Shown here one piece after another: positions 17,010 to 24,088 of a DNA stretch of 32,193 nucleotides. Source of the stretch: an uncultured Desulfobacteraceae bacterium (lineage in GTDB: Bacteria; Desulfobacterota; Desulfobacteria; Desulfobacterales; Desulfobacteraceae); assembly GCA_913041495.1 (NCBI GenBank), contig CAJWHT010000044.1:1-32193 (forward strand), written 5' to 3'. Both the position numbers and the translations under genes were made by a program. Every line of letters starts with the position of its first letter. Position 1 is the first letter of the stretch. The notes beneath the pieces were generated by a model that was not told the origin of the DNA, ran no database searches, and saw only the letters and a program-made list of their open reading frames with translations.

Positions 17010-17503
17010 AACTCTATTTTGGCTCTCTGCGCGAATCCACGCCGGTTGTCCATGTAGTAGATGTCGTCGGGAACAAACCGGTAAGGCCTGGCGCGGTAAT
17101 GTGTTTTAAAAAAATCAATGGGATTGGCCCCAACAGCCTGAATGCCGAATCTTCTGGCATAGGCGCCGGCCGCACGTATCGTGTCAGGATCCGCCGGACA
17201 CGGTTCAATTCGTCCTGACATCTGGATACCCCGAAGCCGGGTCACATCCCTTGAATCTTCAAACAGGGATGCCGCACATGTCTTGCCGGCCCCGTTGACG
17301 ATATGCCGTGACCTAGGGCTGGAAAAAAAGAAAAAGCATGCAGCCCGGTACAGGTAATATACGGGTGCGGCCCAAGGATTTGTTCCGCCTGTGGAAAGGG
17401 TCAGGGTCCGGGTGGCGTTTATCAGCGAAAGGCACTCCTTCCGGATGTCTTGCCGGTCCTTTGGGTGTTGATCCGTAGCTATTCGGTCCGGATCAGTTGG
17501 CAT
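17006..17503 (-). CDS. Pyridoxamine 5'-phosphate oxidase-fold (YhbP-like) flavoprotein
   Basis: 165 residues in a split-barrel FMN-binding pattern: an N-terminal helix, then INATRTLTLSTGG, PWAAPVYYLY, FFFFSSPRSRHIVN and the RLRGIQMSGRIEP strand (about residues 28-101), all close to the YhbP/UPF0306 group. Typical PNPOx catalytic residues are not clear, so it should not be called PdxH. The ATG lies inside the M48 protease gene, overlapping its end by 11 bases, and its TGA overlaps the UbiD start by four. The three genes should be read as one transcript. A flavin or deazaflavin cofactor is likely; the substrate is unknown. Confidence 0.75.
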   Translation of the reverse strand: MPTDPDRIATDQHPKDRQDIRKECLSLINATRTLTLSTGGTNPWAAPVYYLYRAACFFFFSSPRSRHIVNGAGKTCAASLFEDSRDVTRLRGIQMSGRIEPCPADPDTIRAAGAYARRFGIQAVGANPIDFFKTHYRARPYRFVPDDIYYMDNRRGFAQRAKIEL

Positions 17504-18872
17504 ACCCCCACGCTTTCAACCGTTTATAGGCGTACTGGCTGTACTTGTTGGACGCATAATTGATCGCTTCCAGATAGTTGCGGTAAAGGGTGGCGGCCGG
17601 TGCTTTCTGTTTGTCCTTGTCCAGGGCGTACCCCCTGTAAAATGTCACCTGGGGGTTTCCGGGCAGCATCTGATCACAGCGGAGAAAATCCTGGTTGGCC
17701 TGGTTGAACTTATTGGCCGACAGGTTGGCCAGGCCGGAGATATAATGTCCCTGGGATTCTTCGGGATAAAGCTGTTTTGCCTTATCCGCATAGGAAACGG
17801 CCTGATCCGCTTTTTTCCGGATCAGCATGCATTTGGCCATGAGCACATGGGCGGTATAATCCTGATCCCATTTTCTGATGGCGGACAGGAATGCCGATTC
17901 AGCCTTGTCATACTCCTCTTTGCCCAGGTGCTGCTCACCCTGCTGGAGTAGCTTGACAGCCTCCTTTTTGCTTCTGAGGGCGGCGATATTGTCCATATAC
18001 CGGTCTCTGTGAAGCGGCAGGTCCCTTGTGGCGGCATATTCTCCGGCATCCCTTCGTATGGCAGCTTCCAGGCGTTCCGAACTCATGGGATGGGTGGAAA
18101 AGAGCATCTGCACACTTGAAGAATGCCCCTTGTTCAGATTATTGAGCATGTCCATCAAGCCCACAAATCCACGGGAATTGTATCGCGAGGAGGTCATATA
18201 CTGGTGGCCCAGCCGGTCTGCCTCCCGTTCGTTTGCCCTGGAGTAGCTGGAAAGAAAAAGACCGGTACTCAGGGCGCCCAATTGCTGGGTGAGTTCCCCC
18301 AGCCCGGGTGCCTGGGTGTTTGCGATAGCTGCCAACACCCCGACCACTTGGCCTGATATGGCGCTTTTGGACTGCTGTTCCGCCGTATGCCTGGCATTGA
18401 CATGGCCCAGTTCATGGCCGAGAAGTGCGGCCAGTTCCGCCTCATTCTGAAGTTCCAGCAAAATTCCGCGGGTAACGGCAATGGATCCGCCTGGAAAGGC
18501 GTAGGCGTTGATATAGGTGGCATTCACACATTGAAAATTGTAGGGCATATCCCGTCGGTGAACCACGGATTGCATCCCCTTTCCAACGCCTGCCACATAG
18601 TCGTTCAATGCACGGTCCTGGGTCACCCCGTAATCCGATGAGAACTGGAACGGTGATTGCTGGCGGTCAATGGCCACTTCCTGCTCCCTGGACATCAACA
18701 TCAACTGCTTCTGGCCGGTTACAGGGTCCACCGCACAACCGCTGAAAACGCTAAGCCCTGCCACGGGCAATGCCGCAAAGGCAGACAGCCGCAAGAAATC
18801 CCGGCGGGATAATGTGGTGCGTCTGTGCCCCTTCCCTGCCGGGCCTATCTGTTCAGATAATCCCGTCTTCAT
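17493..18872 (-). CDS. M48 metalloprotease with TPR repeats, Tat-type lipoprotein
   Basis: 459 residues. The N-terminus has a twin-arginine motif SRRDFLRL (22-29), a hydrophobic core and a lipobox-like FSGC (C46), so export by Tat and lipid anchoring in the periplasm are predicted. The zinc site is HELGH (153-157) with E217 in NEREAD as the third ligand. The tail (about 300-455) reads as TPR repeats. This layout resembles BepA/YfgC, which degrades misfolded outer-membrane proteins and helps LptD assembly. Here the signal is Tat-type and the chain is lipidated, unlike the Sec-exported E. coli protein. The gene heads an operon with the PPOX and UbiD genes, and a weak GGAAGG ribosome-binding site precedes the ATG. 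Confidence 0.9.
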   Translation of the reverse strand: MKTGLSEQIGPAGKGHRRTTLSRRDFLRLSAFAALPVAGLSVFSGCAVDPVTGQKQLMLMSREQEVAIDRQQSPFQFSSDYGVTQDRALNDYVAGVGKGMQSVVHRRDMPYNFQCVNATYINAYAFPGGSIAVTRGILLELQNEAELAALLGHELGHVNARHTAEQQSKSAISGQVVGVLAAIANTQAPGLGELTQQLGALSTGLFLSSYSRANEREADRLGHQYMTSSRYNSRGFVGLMDMLNNLNKGHSSSVQMLFSTHPMSSERLEAAIRRDAGEYAATRDLPLHRDRYMDNIAALRSKKEAVKLLQQGEQHLGKEEYDKAESAFLSAIRKWDQDYTAHVLMAKCMLIRKKADQAVSYADKAKQLYPEESQGHYISGLANLSANKFNQANQDFLRCDQMLPGNPQVTFYRGYALDKDKQKAPAATLYRNYLEAINYASNKYSQYAYKRLKAWGYAN

Positions 18873-18948
18873 ACCTAACCTTCCAAAAAAATGAATAATT
18901 AAAACCGTCTCATCGCGGATCCTATAGTCATGACATCCGCTTGTTGAA

Positions 18949-19224
18949 TCAGTGTTCTTTTACAAAAATGGCAACGATGAAAAAAAGCACTCCAAGTCCC
19001 ACCAGCACAGCGGACAGGTGAACCTCGTAGAAAAGAACATCAAGGGAATTGCGGACGCTTTCATAGGAAATAGCGTTCACAACGCTTTGCGCCACATCTT
19101 CGGACAGGGAAGAAAGCGTGATATCGGCCCAGATGTTGTCCGAATTGGTAAAACTGGCTATCATACTGAGCACTCCTACGGTAAACGCAGAGAGAAGAGA
19201 TACAATCCCGAGTTTTGAAAACAT
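18949..19224 (-). CDS. Small two-span membrane protein
   Basis: 91 residues from ATG 19224, with AGGA upstream; a TTG at 19266 would extend it but has no support. Two membrane spans (about 5-24 and 68-88) flank a polar loop rich in serine, aspartate and asparagine, and the end FVKEH is charged. I do not recognise the family. It is preceded by a good promoter (19268-19297) and stands 76 bases upstream of the M48 protease gene on the same strand, so it may be co-transcribed with it, though an imperfect dyad at 18915-18940 lies between them. Confidence 0.6.
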   Translation of the reverse strand: MFSKLGIVSLLSAFTVGVLSMIASFTNSDNIWADITLSSLSEDVAQSVVNAISYESVRNSLDVLFYEVHLSAVLVGLGVLFFIVAIFVKEH

Positions 19225-19267
19225 AAGTGTCGTTCCTGTGATCTTTGGTTTGTTTGCCAACCCCAAT

Positions 19268-19297
19268 ACTATATCGACCGGCCGTGCCGATAGTCAA
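19268..19297 (-). promoter_or_regulatory. Sigma70-like promoter for the 91-residue membrane protein
   Basis: Read on the minus strand, TTGACT (19297-19292) and TATAGT (19273-19268) stand 18 bases apart; each matches its consensus at five of six bases. The predicted leader to ATG 19224 is about 37 bases. Confidence 0.6.
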
Positions 19298-19363
19298 ACC
19301 TTTTTCACCGCCCCGCTTTATTTTGCCACGTGCTTGTGTTAAATCAGGTGCGGAACCAAGACA

Positions 19364-20950
19364 ATGACTACTTCATCTACCTTAAAAAAGATTGGATTCG
19401 CCTCGTTCATCATGATGGCGTCCGTGTTTGCAAGCCGGCTTATCGGACTGGTCCGCGAATCCACTATCGCCATGGTCGGCGGAAACAATGCCGGGGTTGA
19501 TGCCTACCAGGTGGCATTTGTCATCCCGGAGATCCTCAACCACGTGGTGGCTTCGGGATTTTTATCCATTACGTTTATTCCGATTTTCGCAACATACATT
19601 AAAGATAAAAACGAAGCCGAGGGGTACCGGGTTTTTTCCATTGTCATGAACGGCTGCGGAACGGCGCTTTTAGGGTTCATTGTACTGTCCATGATTTTTA
19701 CACCGGAACTGATCGGACTGCTCGCCCCAGGCCTCACGGATCCGGTCACGGTTTCCCAGGCCGTTCGCATGACCCGGATCATTATTCCCGCCCAGTTTTT
19801 TTTCTTTTGCGGGGGACTTTTTATGGCGGTTCAGTTTGCAGGTGAACGCTTTTTCATCCCGGCCCTGTCACCGCTGATTTACAATTTAGGCATAATCGCC
19901 GGCGGGACTTTCCTGCACCCCTTACTGGGAATGGAAGGATTTGCCTGGGGGGTTCTGGGCGGCGCATTCGGCGGAGCCTTCCTGTTGCAGTGGTTCGGTG
20001 CCCGAAAGGCCGGGCTCAGGTACCACCTGACTTTCAACCTGCACCATCCGGATTTCATTAAGTATATTCTTTTGACCCTGCCCCTGATGCTTGGCCTGAC
20101 CATGACGTTTTCCACAGAAGTGCTGATGAAGTTTTTCGGTTCCTTTTTGAATGAGGGAAGCATCAGTGCCATGAACTACGCGTTCAGGGTCATGGTGTTT
20201 CTGGTCGGTTTTTTCGGGCAGGCCGTTGGTACCGCCTCCTATCCCTATCTGGCACGGCTTGCTGCACAAAAGGATTTCACTGAGCTAAACCGGGTCATGA
20301 ACCAGACCCTGAAGTTTGTCTTTCTTGTGATTCCTTTTTCCGTGTTCTTCATGGTCGTTCGTTATGAAGTGGTTTCGATTCTTTTCAAACGGGGGGCCTT
20401 TGATCAGGATGCCGTAACACTGACCGCAGGCATTCTTCCTTTTTTTCTGGTGGGCACCTTTGCATTTTCTGCCCAGACCATTGTATCCAGGGGGTATTAT
20501 GCCACCCAGAATACCATCCTGCCCGCCCTGTTCTCAACCGTTGCCGTTCTGGCAGGCCTTCCCATCATATATGCCGGCATGACCTATATGGGCGTTAAGG
20601 GGCTTGCACTGGGATTGGCCCTGTCCGCCGCCCTGACCTGTTTTTTCCTGTTTGAAGCCTGGAGCCGCAAAAGCGAAAACACCCAAAAAACTTCTGTTTA
20701 CCTTTTCTTTTTTAAAATGGTAGGGTTAAGCCTGGGATTGGGTATGATTCTGTATGCGGTTTATCCTGTTGTCTCCGGAATCCTTTTGCCTGGAAAGTTG
20801 TGGACGGATCTAACCATCTGCGCCCTTTTAGGGCTGTTGTTTCTGACTCTGTTAGGTCTTGCCGGGCGGATGTTCCGCATCCCGGAGATCCATACCCTTT
20901 ACGGGAAATTGTTCAGGAGGCTTCTGCCATGGGGAAACAAGAAACACTGA
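19364..20950 (+). CDS. murJ: Lipid II flippase MurJ (MviN)
   Basis: 528 residues with about 14 membrane spans, the normal size and layout for MurJ, which flips lipid II to the periplasmic side for peptidoglycan synthesis. The N-terminal FASRLIGLVRES segment and the FIPIFATY segment after the second span are family hallmarks, and ATQNTILPALFST near residue 385 matches the second-half repeat. The ribosome-binding site is weak. The end of the gene overlaps the start of the sirtuin gene by 22 bases, so the two are probably on one transcript. Confidence 0.95.
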   Translation: MTTSSTLKKIGFASFIMMASVFASRLIGLVRESTIAMVGGNNAGVDAYQVAFVIPEILNHVVASGFLSITFIPIFATYIKDKNEAEGYRVFSIVMNGCGTALLGFIVLSMIFTPELIGLLAPGLTDPVTVSQAVRMTRIIIPAQFFFFCGGLFMAVQFAGERFFIPALSPLIYNLGIIAGGTFLHPLLGMEGFAWGVLGGAFGGAFLLQWFGARKAGLRYHLTFNLHHPDFIKYILLTLPLMLGLTMTFSTEVLMKFFGSFLNEGSISAMNYAFRVMVFLVGFFGQAVGTASYPYLARLAAQKDFTELNRVMNQTLKFVFLVIPFSVFFMVVRYEVVSILFKRGAFDQDAVTLTAGILPFFLVGTFAFSAQTIVSRGYYATQNTILPALFSTVAVLAGLPIIYAGMTYMGVKGLALGLALSAALTCFFLFEAWSRKSENTQKTSVYLFFFKMVGLSLGLGMILYAVYPVVSGILLPGKLWTDLTICALLGLLFLTLLGLAGRMFRIPEIHTLYGKLFRRLLPWGNKKH

Positions 20951-21714
20951 CACCGGATGCCCTGGCGGCTGTGGAAAAGATTGCCCGACACATCAAAAGG
21001 GCCAAAACGGTGGTTGCCTTTACGGGTGCCGGCATATCAACCGAATCCGGGATCCCGGACTACCGCAGCCAGGGCGGGTTGTGGGATAAATTTCAGCCCG
21101 TATATTTTGACGAATTCATGTCTTCCAAAGATGCCAGAATTGAATACTGGAAGCAACGGGTGGAAATGGAAAAAGGATTACGGCATGCCGCTCCTAATAA
21201 AGGCCATAAAGCCCTTGCCCGTTTGAGCCGGGCCGGCCGGCTGACAGCGGTCATCACCCAGAATATCGACGGACTTCATCAGGCATCGGGCATAGACGAG
21301 GAAAAAGTCATCGAACTTCACGGCAATTCCAGACGCATCCGCTGTATGTCCTGCAGCAGCCTCACCTCCTGGGATGACGCCATGAAGCGGATCAGCAACG
21401 GAGATTTGGCACCGGAATGTGACTGCGGAGGGTACTTCAAGCCGGATACGGTGTCCTTCGGCCAGGCCATGCCCGAAAGGGAGACCCGGGAAGCGGCAAG
21501 GTTGTCTTCCCAAAGTGATGTTTTTATCGCCACAGGCTCCACCCTGCTGGTGCAGCCGGCCGCCTCCATGCCCGAATATGCCAGAAGCGCCGGGGCGTTC
21601 GTGGCCATCATCAACCTGTCACAGACCCCTTTTGACAGCCGCTGTAATCTTATGATCCGGGAAAAGGCAGGCCCCGTCCTTGACGCGCTGGCAAACCGGG
21701 TATTGAACGAATAG
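20929..21714 (+). CDS. Sirtuin-type NAD-dependent protein deacylase
   Basis: 261 residues from ATG 20929, fixed by AGGAGG at 20915-20920; the frame is open further upstream inside murJ but without a start signal. Sirtuins remove acyl groups from lysines using NAD+. The NAD site GAGIST (33-38), GIPDYR (41-46), TQNIDGLH (110-117), catalytic H131, and zinc cysteines C139, C142, C164 and C166 are all present. The Tyr/Arg pair that marks CobB-type desuccinylases is not evident, so the acyl preference is open. Acyl-CoA synthetases of the PrpE/Acs group are classic sirtuin targets, and one is encoded at the left edge, but a 20-kb distance gives no direct link. A cobB label would be reasonable but is not used here. 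Confidence 0.93.
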   Translation: MGKQETLTPDALAAVEKIARHIKRAKTVVAFTGAGISTESGIPDYRSQGGLWDKFQPVYFDEFMSSKDARIEYWKQRVEMEKGLRHAAPNKGHKALARLSRAGRLTAVITQNIDGLHQASGIDEEKVIELHGNSRRIRCMSCSSLTSWDDAMKRISNGDLAPECDCGGYFKPDTVSFGQAMPERETREAARLSSQSDVFIATGSTLLVQPAASMPEYARSAGAFVAIINLSQTPFDSRCNLMIREKAGPVLDALANRVLNE

Positions 21715-21740
21715 CAAACCCCTGGGCTGTCAAAAGCGCA

Positions 21741-23417
21741 TCAGACCTTGAACGCTTTCATCATTTTGGCAAAGGATTCGGCCATTTTGGCAAGGTCCTC
21801 GGCCCCTGTGTTCAGGGTGTGACTTTCCTCCTGAACCTTGGCTGACATCGCCTCGACCCCCACGATATCCTTTGCAATCTCAGAGGCAACCTGTGCCCCC
21901 TGGGTGACGCTGGCATTCACTTCGGAAATTTTCCCGCTGACTTCATTTATGCTCTTGGCAATTTCAGAGGTGGTGACGTTCTGTTCCTCCACAGCGGCAG
22001 CGATGCCTGAGATGGCGTCGTCACTGGTTCTGACATCCCCGGCAAGAGCGGATACCTGGCCGATCAATTCCTGAACCGTGGTTTTAATTCCCACAAGTTT
22101 CTCGTCCGCATCCACCGTTGACCGGTTGGTGTCCTGGGCCAGTTCCGTGATTTCCTGGGCCACCACGGCAAACCCTTTTCCTGCGTCACCGGCCCGGGCC
22201 GCTTCAATTTTAGCGTTCAGGGCCAGCAAGGAGACCTGTTCAGAAATGGAACGGATTTCGTTGGTCACCTCATCCACATCTTCGGCACGGACACCCAACT
22301 CTTCGACGGCAGACAGGATGTCGGTAAAACTATCCACCACCCGTTCAATGATATGTTTCGACTCTGACGAGTTTCTGGCAATTTCACCGACTGTGGCACT
22401 CATTTCATCCACGGCGGCCGCAAGGGCATTCATGGACTCGGCCGCATCATCCATGGCCGTGGCAATGCTGGTGTTGTTGGCACTCATCTCTTCGGCAGCC
22501 GCGGACACGTTGGACGCCTTTTGGGAGGCCTCGGTACTGGATGCATCCAGAGTGTGGGCAATATCGTTCATCTTATGGGAAGAGGCTTCCAGAAGATGGG
22601 AGTTTTCAACAATACTCCGGATGGTCGTTCTCAGCTCGCCGGTAACCATATTGATACGGTTGAGGATATGTGAGATTTCATCACCGCGACCCACCATTGT
22701 CTGGTGGGTAAAATCTTTCTGCCTCATTCTTGAGGTGGCTGTCATCACCCGGGATACCTTTTTGTTGACCAGCAGGACAAAGATCAACCACACCAGAAAG
22801 ATAATCACGGCCAATCCGGCCACGGAAATCATAATGCTTGTGTTCCTTCCTGTCCGGATACTCTCTTGCATGGCGGTCATGGAAGAAAGAACGGAAATTC
22901 CCCCAAGCACCTCACGGTTGCGGCCATGGCAGTGAAAACATTTTCTTTCATTGAGGATCGGTTCATTTTTTATGACGAACCCTTCATCACCTGTGACCAT
23001 TTTTAAGGATGTGCCGGATGCGTTACCCGAGGCCAGCATCTCATTGATATCCGAGAGCCCTTCCGCATTGGTATAAGCGTCCATGGTCCTGCCCACGGCA
23101 TTAATGTCTGTTGAAAAAGACACCACCCCGTTAAAATCATATACGTAGACCTTGAGGTTCTGCACTTTTTCATTAAGCTGCCGGAACTGGTTTCTCACCG
23201 TATCGTTGTCTCCGATGGCCAGCGCATCAAACATGCCGCCTTCCACGGCCAGCGCAAGGATTTTATTTTGAGAGGCCAGTTGCTCGTGCGCGAATGTCTT
23301 CTGGGAGACGATGGAATACCACAACGAGGCGGTCATAACGAGTATCACTGCCATGGACACAGGAATCAGCACCTTTATCCATAGTCTGCTGTTGATCAGC
23401 TTAACTAGTTTTTTCAT
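21741..23417 (-). CDS. Methyl-accepting chemotaxis protein with periplasmic CxxCH heme motif
   Basis: 558 residues. TM1 (about 13-36) and TM2 (193-217) frame a periplasmic sensor region of about 155 residues; then come a HAMP segment (218-270) and the long helical signalling domain, with the conserved hairpin tip around 393-423 ([24 protein letters not shown]). No C-terminal CheR pentapeptide is seen. CFHCH (160-164) in the periplasmic region matches the c-type heme attachment motif, so the receptor may sense redox state or a gas through heme. It starts one base after the stop of the tetraheme cytochrome, which supports a redox role. No cheA or cheW is in the window. Confidence 0.93.
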   Translation of the reverse strand: MKKLVKLINSRLWIKVLIPVSMAVILVMTASLWYSIVSQKTFAHEQLASQNKILALAVEGGMFDALAIGDNDTVRNQFRQLNEKVQNLKVYVYDFNGVVSFSTDINAVGRTMDAYTNAEGLSDINEMLASGNASGTSLKMVTGDEGFVIKNEPILNERKCFHCHGRNREVLGGISVLSSMTAMQESIRTGRNTSIMISVAGLAVIIFLVWLIFVLLVNKKVSRVMTATSRMRQKDFTHQTMVGRGDEISHILNRINMVTGELRTTIRSIVENSHLLEASSHKMNDIAHTLDASSTEASQKASNVSAAAEEMSANNTSIATAMDDAAESMNALAAAVDEMSATVGEIARNSSESKHIIERVVDSFTDILSAVEELGVRAEDVDEVTNEIRSISEQVSLLALNAKIEAARAGDAGKGFAVVAQEITELAQDTNRSTVDADEKLVGIKTTVQELIGQVSALAGDVRTSDDAISGIAAAVEEQNVTTSEIAKSINEVSGKISEVNASVTQGAQVASEIAKDIVGVEAMSAKVQEESHTLNTGAEDLAKMAESFAKMMKAFKV

Positions 23418-23418
23418 A

Positions 23419-23877
23419 TTAATGGGCCCCGCCGTACATCAGTGGTTTGAAATCAAAATCCTCCACGCGTTCCTGGTTATGGCAGGTCCTGCAATTTTCC
23501 AACCCCATATCCAGCTTGATATCCTCCGGATCACCGGATTCAATGTGCAGTGAACCTGGGCCGTGGCAGACCTCACACCCCGCATCCTTAACCTGGGGGG
23601 TCTGTTTTTCAGATATAAAGCCACCGGGTTTTCCGTAACCTGTGGTGTGGCATTCAAAACACTCCTGGTATTCCTCAGGGGTCAGTTTCTTTTCCATTTT
23701 TTTGATGCTGCTGAAAGAATTGGCCTTTTTTGAGTGGGCCATGAAATTGTCATACTGCTCCTGATGGCATTCCTTACAGGCTGCAGATCCCACGTAGGCA
23801 TTTTCCCCGGCGTTTGCCCCTGCATTGTCCATGGTTAGGGCCAGTCCAACCGCAGAGATAATTAACCAATACCGCAT
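23419..23877 (-). CDS. Tetraheme c-type cytochrome (c554-like)
   Basis: 152 residues with an N-terminal signal peptide (about 1-23), so it acts in the periplasm. Four heme c attachment motifs are visible: CKECH (34-38), CFECH (73-77), CEVCH (101-105) and CRTCH (129-133). The [11 protein letters not shown] start and [11 protein letters not shown] segment match the c554-like multiheme family; extra histidines H48, H111 and H152 could be second axial ligands. A ribosome-binding site GGGAG lies just upstream. It probably shuttles electrons in the periplasm. The heme-motif chemoreceptor behind it suggests that the pair forms an electron-linked sensing unit; this is inferred from order. Confidence 0.92.
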   Translation of the reverse strand: MRYWLIISAVGLALTMDNAGANAGENAYVGSAACKECHQEQYDNFMAHSKKANSFSSIKKMEKKLTPEEYQECFECHTTGYGKPGGFISEKQTPQVKDAGCEVCHGPGSLHIESGDPEDIKLDMGLENCRTCHNQERVEDFDFKPLMYGGAH

Positions 23878-23950
23878 CCTTTTCTCCCGGATCTATCCGT
23901 TAATATTGATTTTTCCGCAAAGCTAACAGTTTTCTAACGCAGAAAAAGGA

Positions 23951-23961
23951 TTAAGTCTTAA
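23951..23961. other. Short palindrome upstream of the cytochrome gene
   Basis: TTAAGTCTTAA is an 11-base palindrome about 75 bases upstream of the cytochrome start. Two CTAAC direct repeats (start-to-start 11 bases) lie between it and the gene. It could be an operator; no clear promoter hexamers were found around it. Confidence 0.25.
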
Positions 23962-24088
23962 CAATATTTTTGATCGGGTGCAAGGAGGAATCCAAAATAG
24001 GTTGACAAAAGTGTAAGTTAATTTTCAAATTGGGAAGCAAATAAATAAGCCGGTGATAATTCAATACATCCTAAAACCGGATAACAGG

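Noticed and set aside
18915-18940. GCGGAT/ATCCGC dyad between the 91-residue gene and the M48 gene
   Set aside because: A 6-bp stem with a 14-base loop and T-run well separated; too weak to call a terminator.
22078-22935. Long + strand open frame of 285 codons opposite the chemoreceptor
   Set aside because: It mirrors the Ala/Ser/Glu-rich helical receptor on the opposite strand, has Ser-rich low-complexity sequence, no ribosome-binding site and no recognisable domain.
24002-24030. TTGACA-17-TCAAAT on the + strand
   Set aside because: A reasonable promoter by hexamers, but it points into the end of the minus-strand helicase gene and no + strand gene follows. Chance in AT-rich DNA is more likely, although an antisense RNA is possible.
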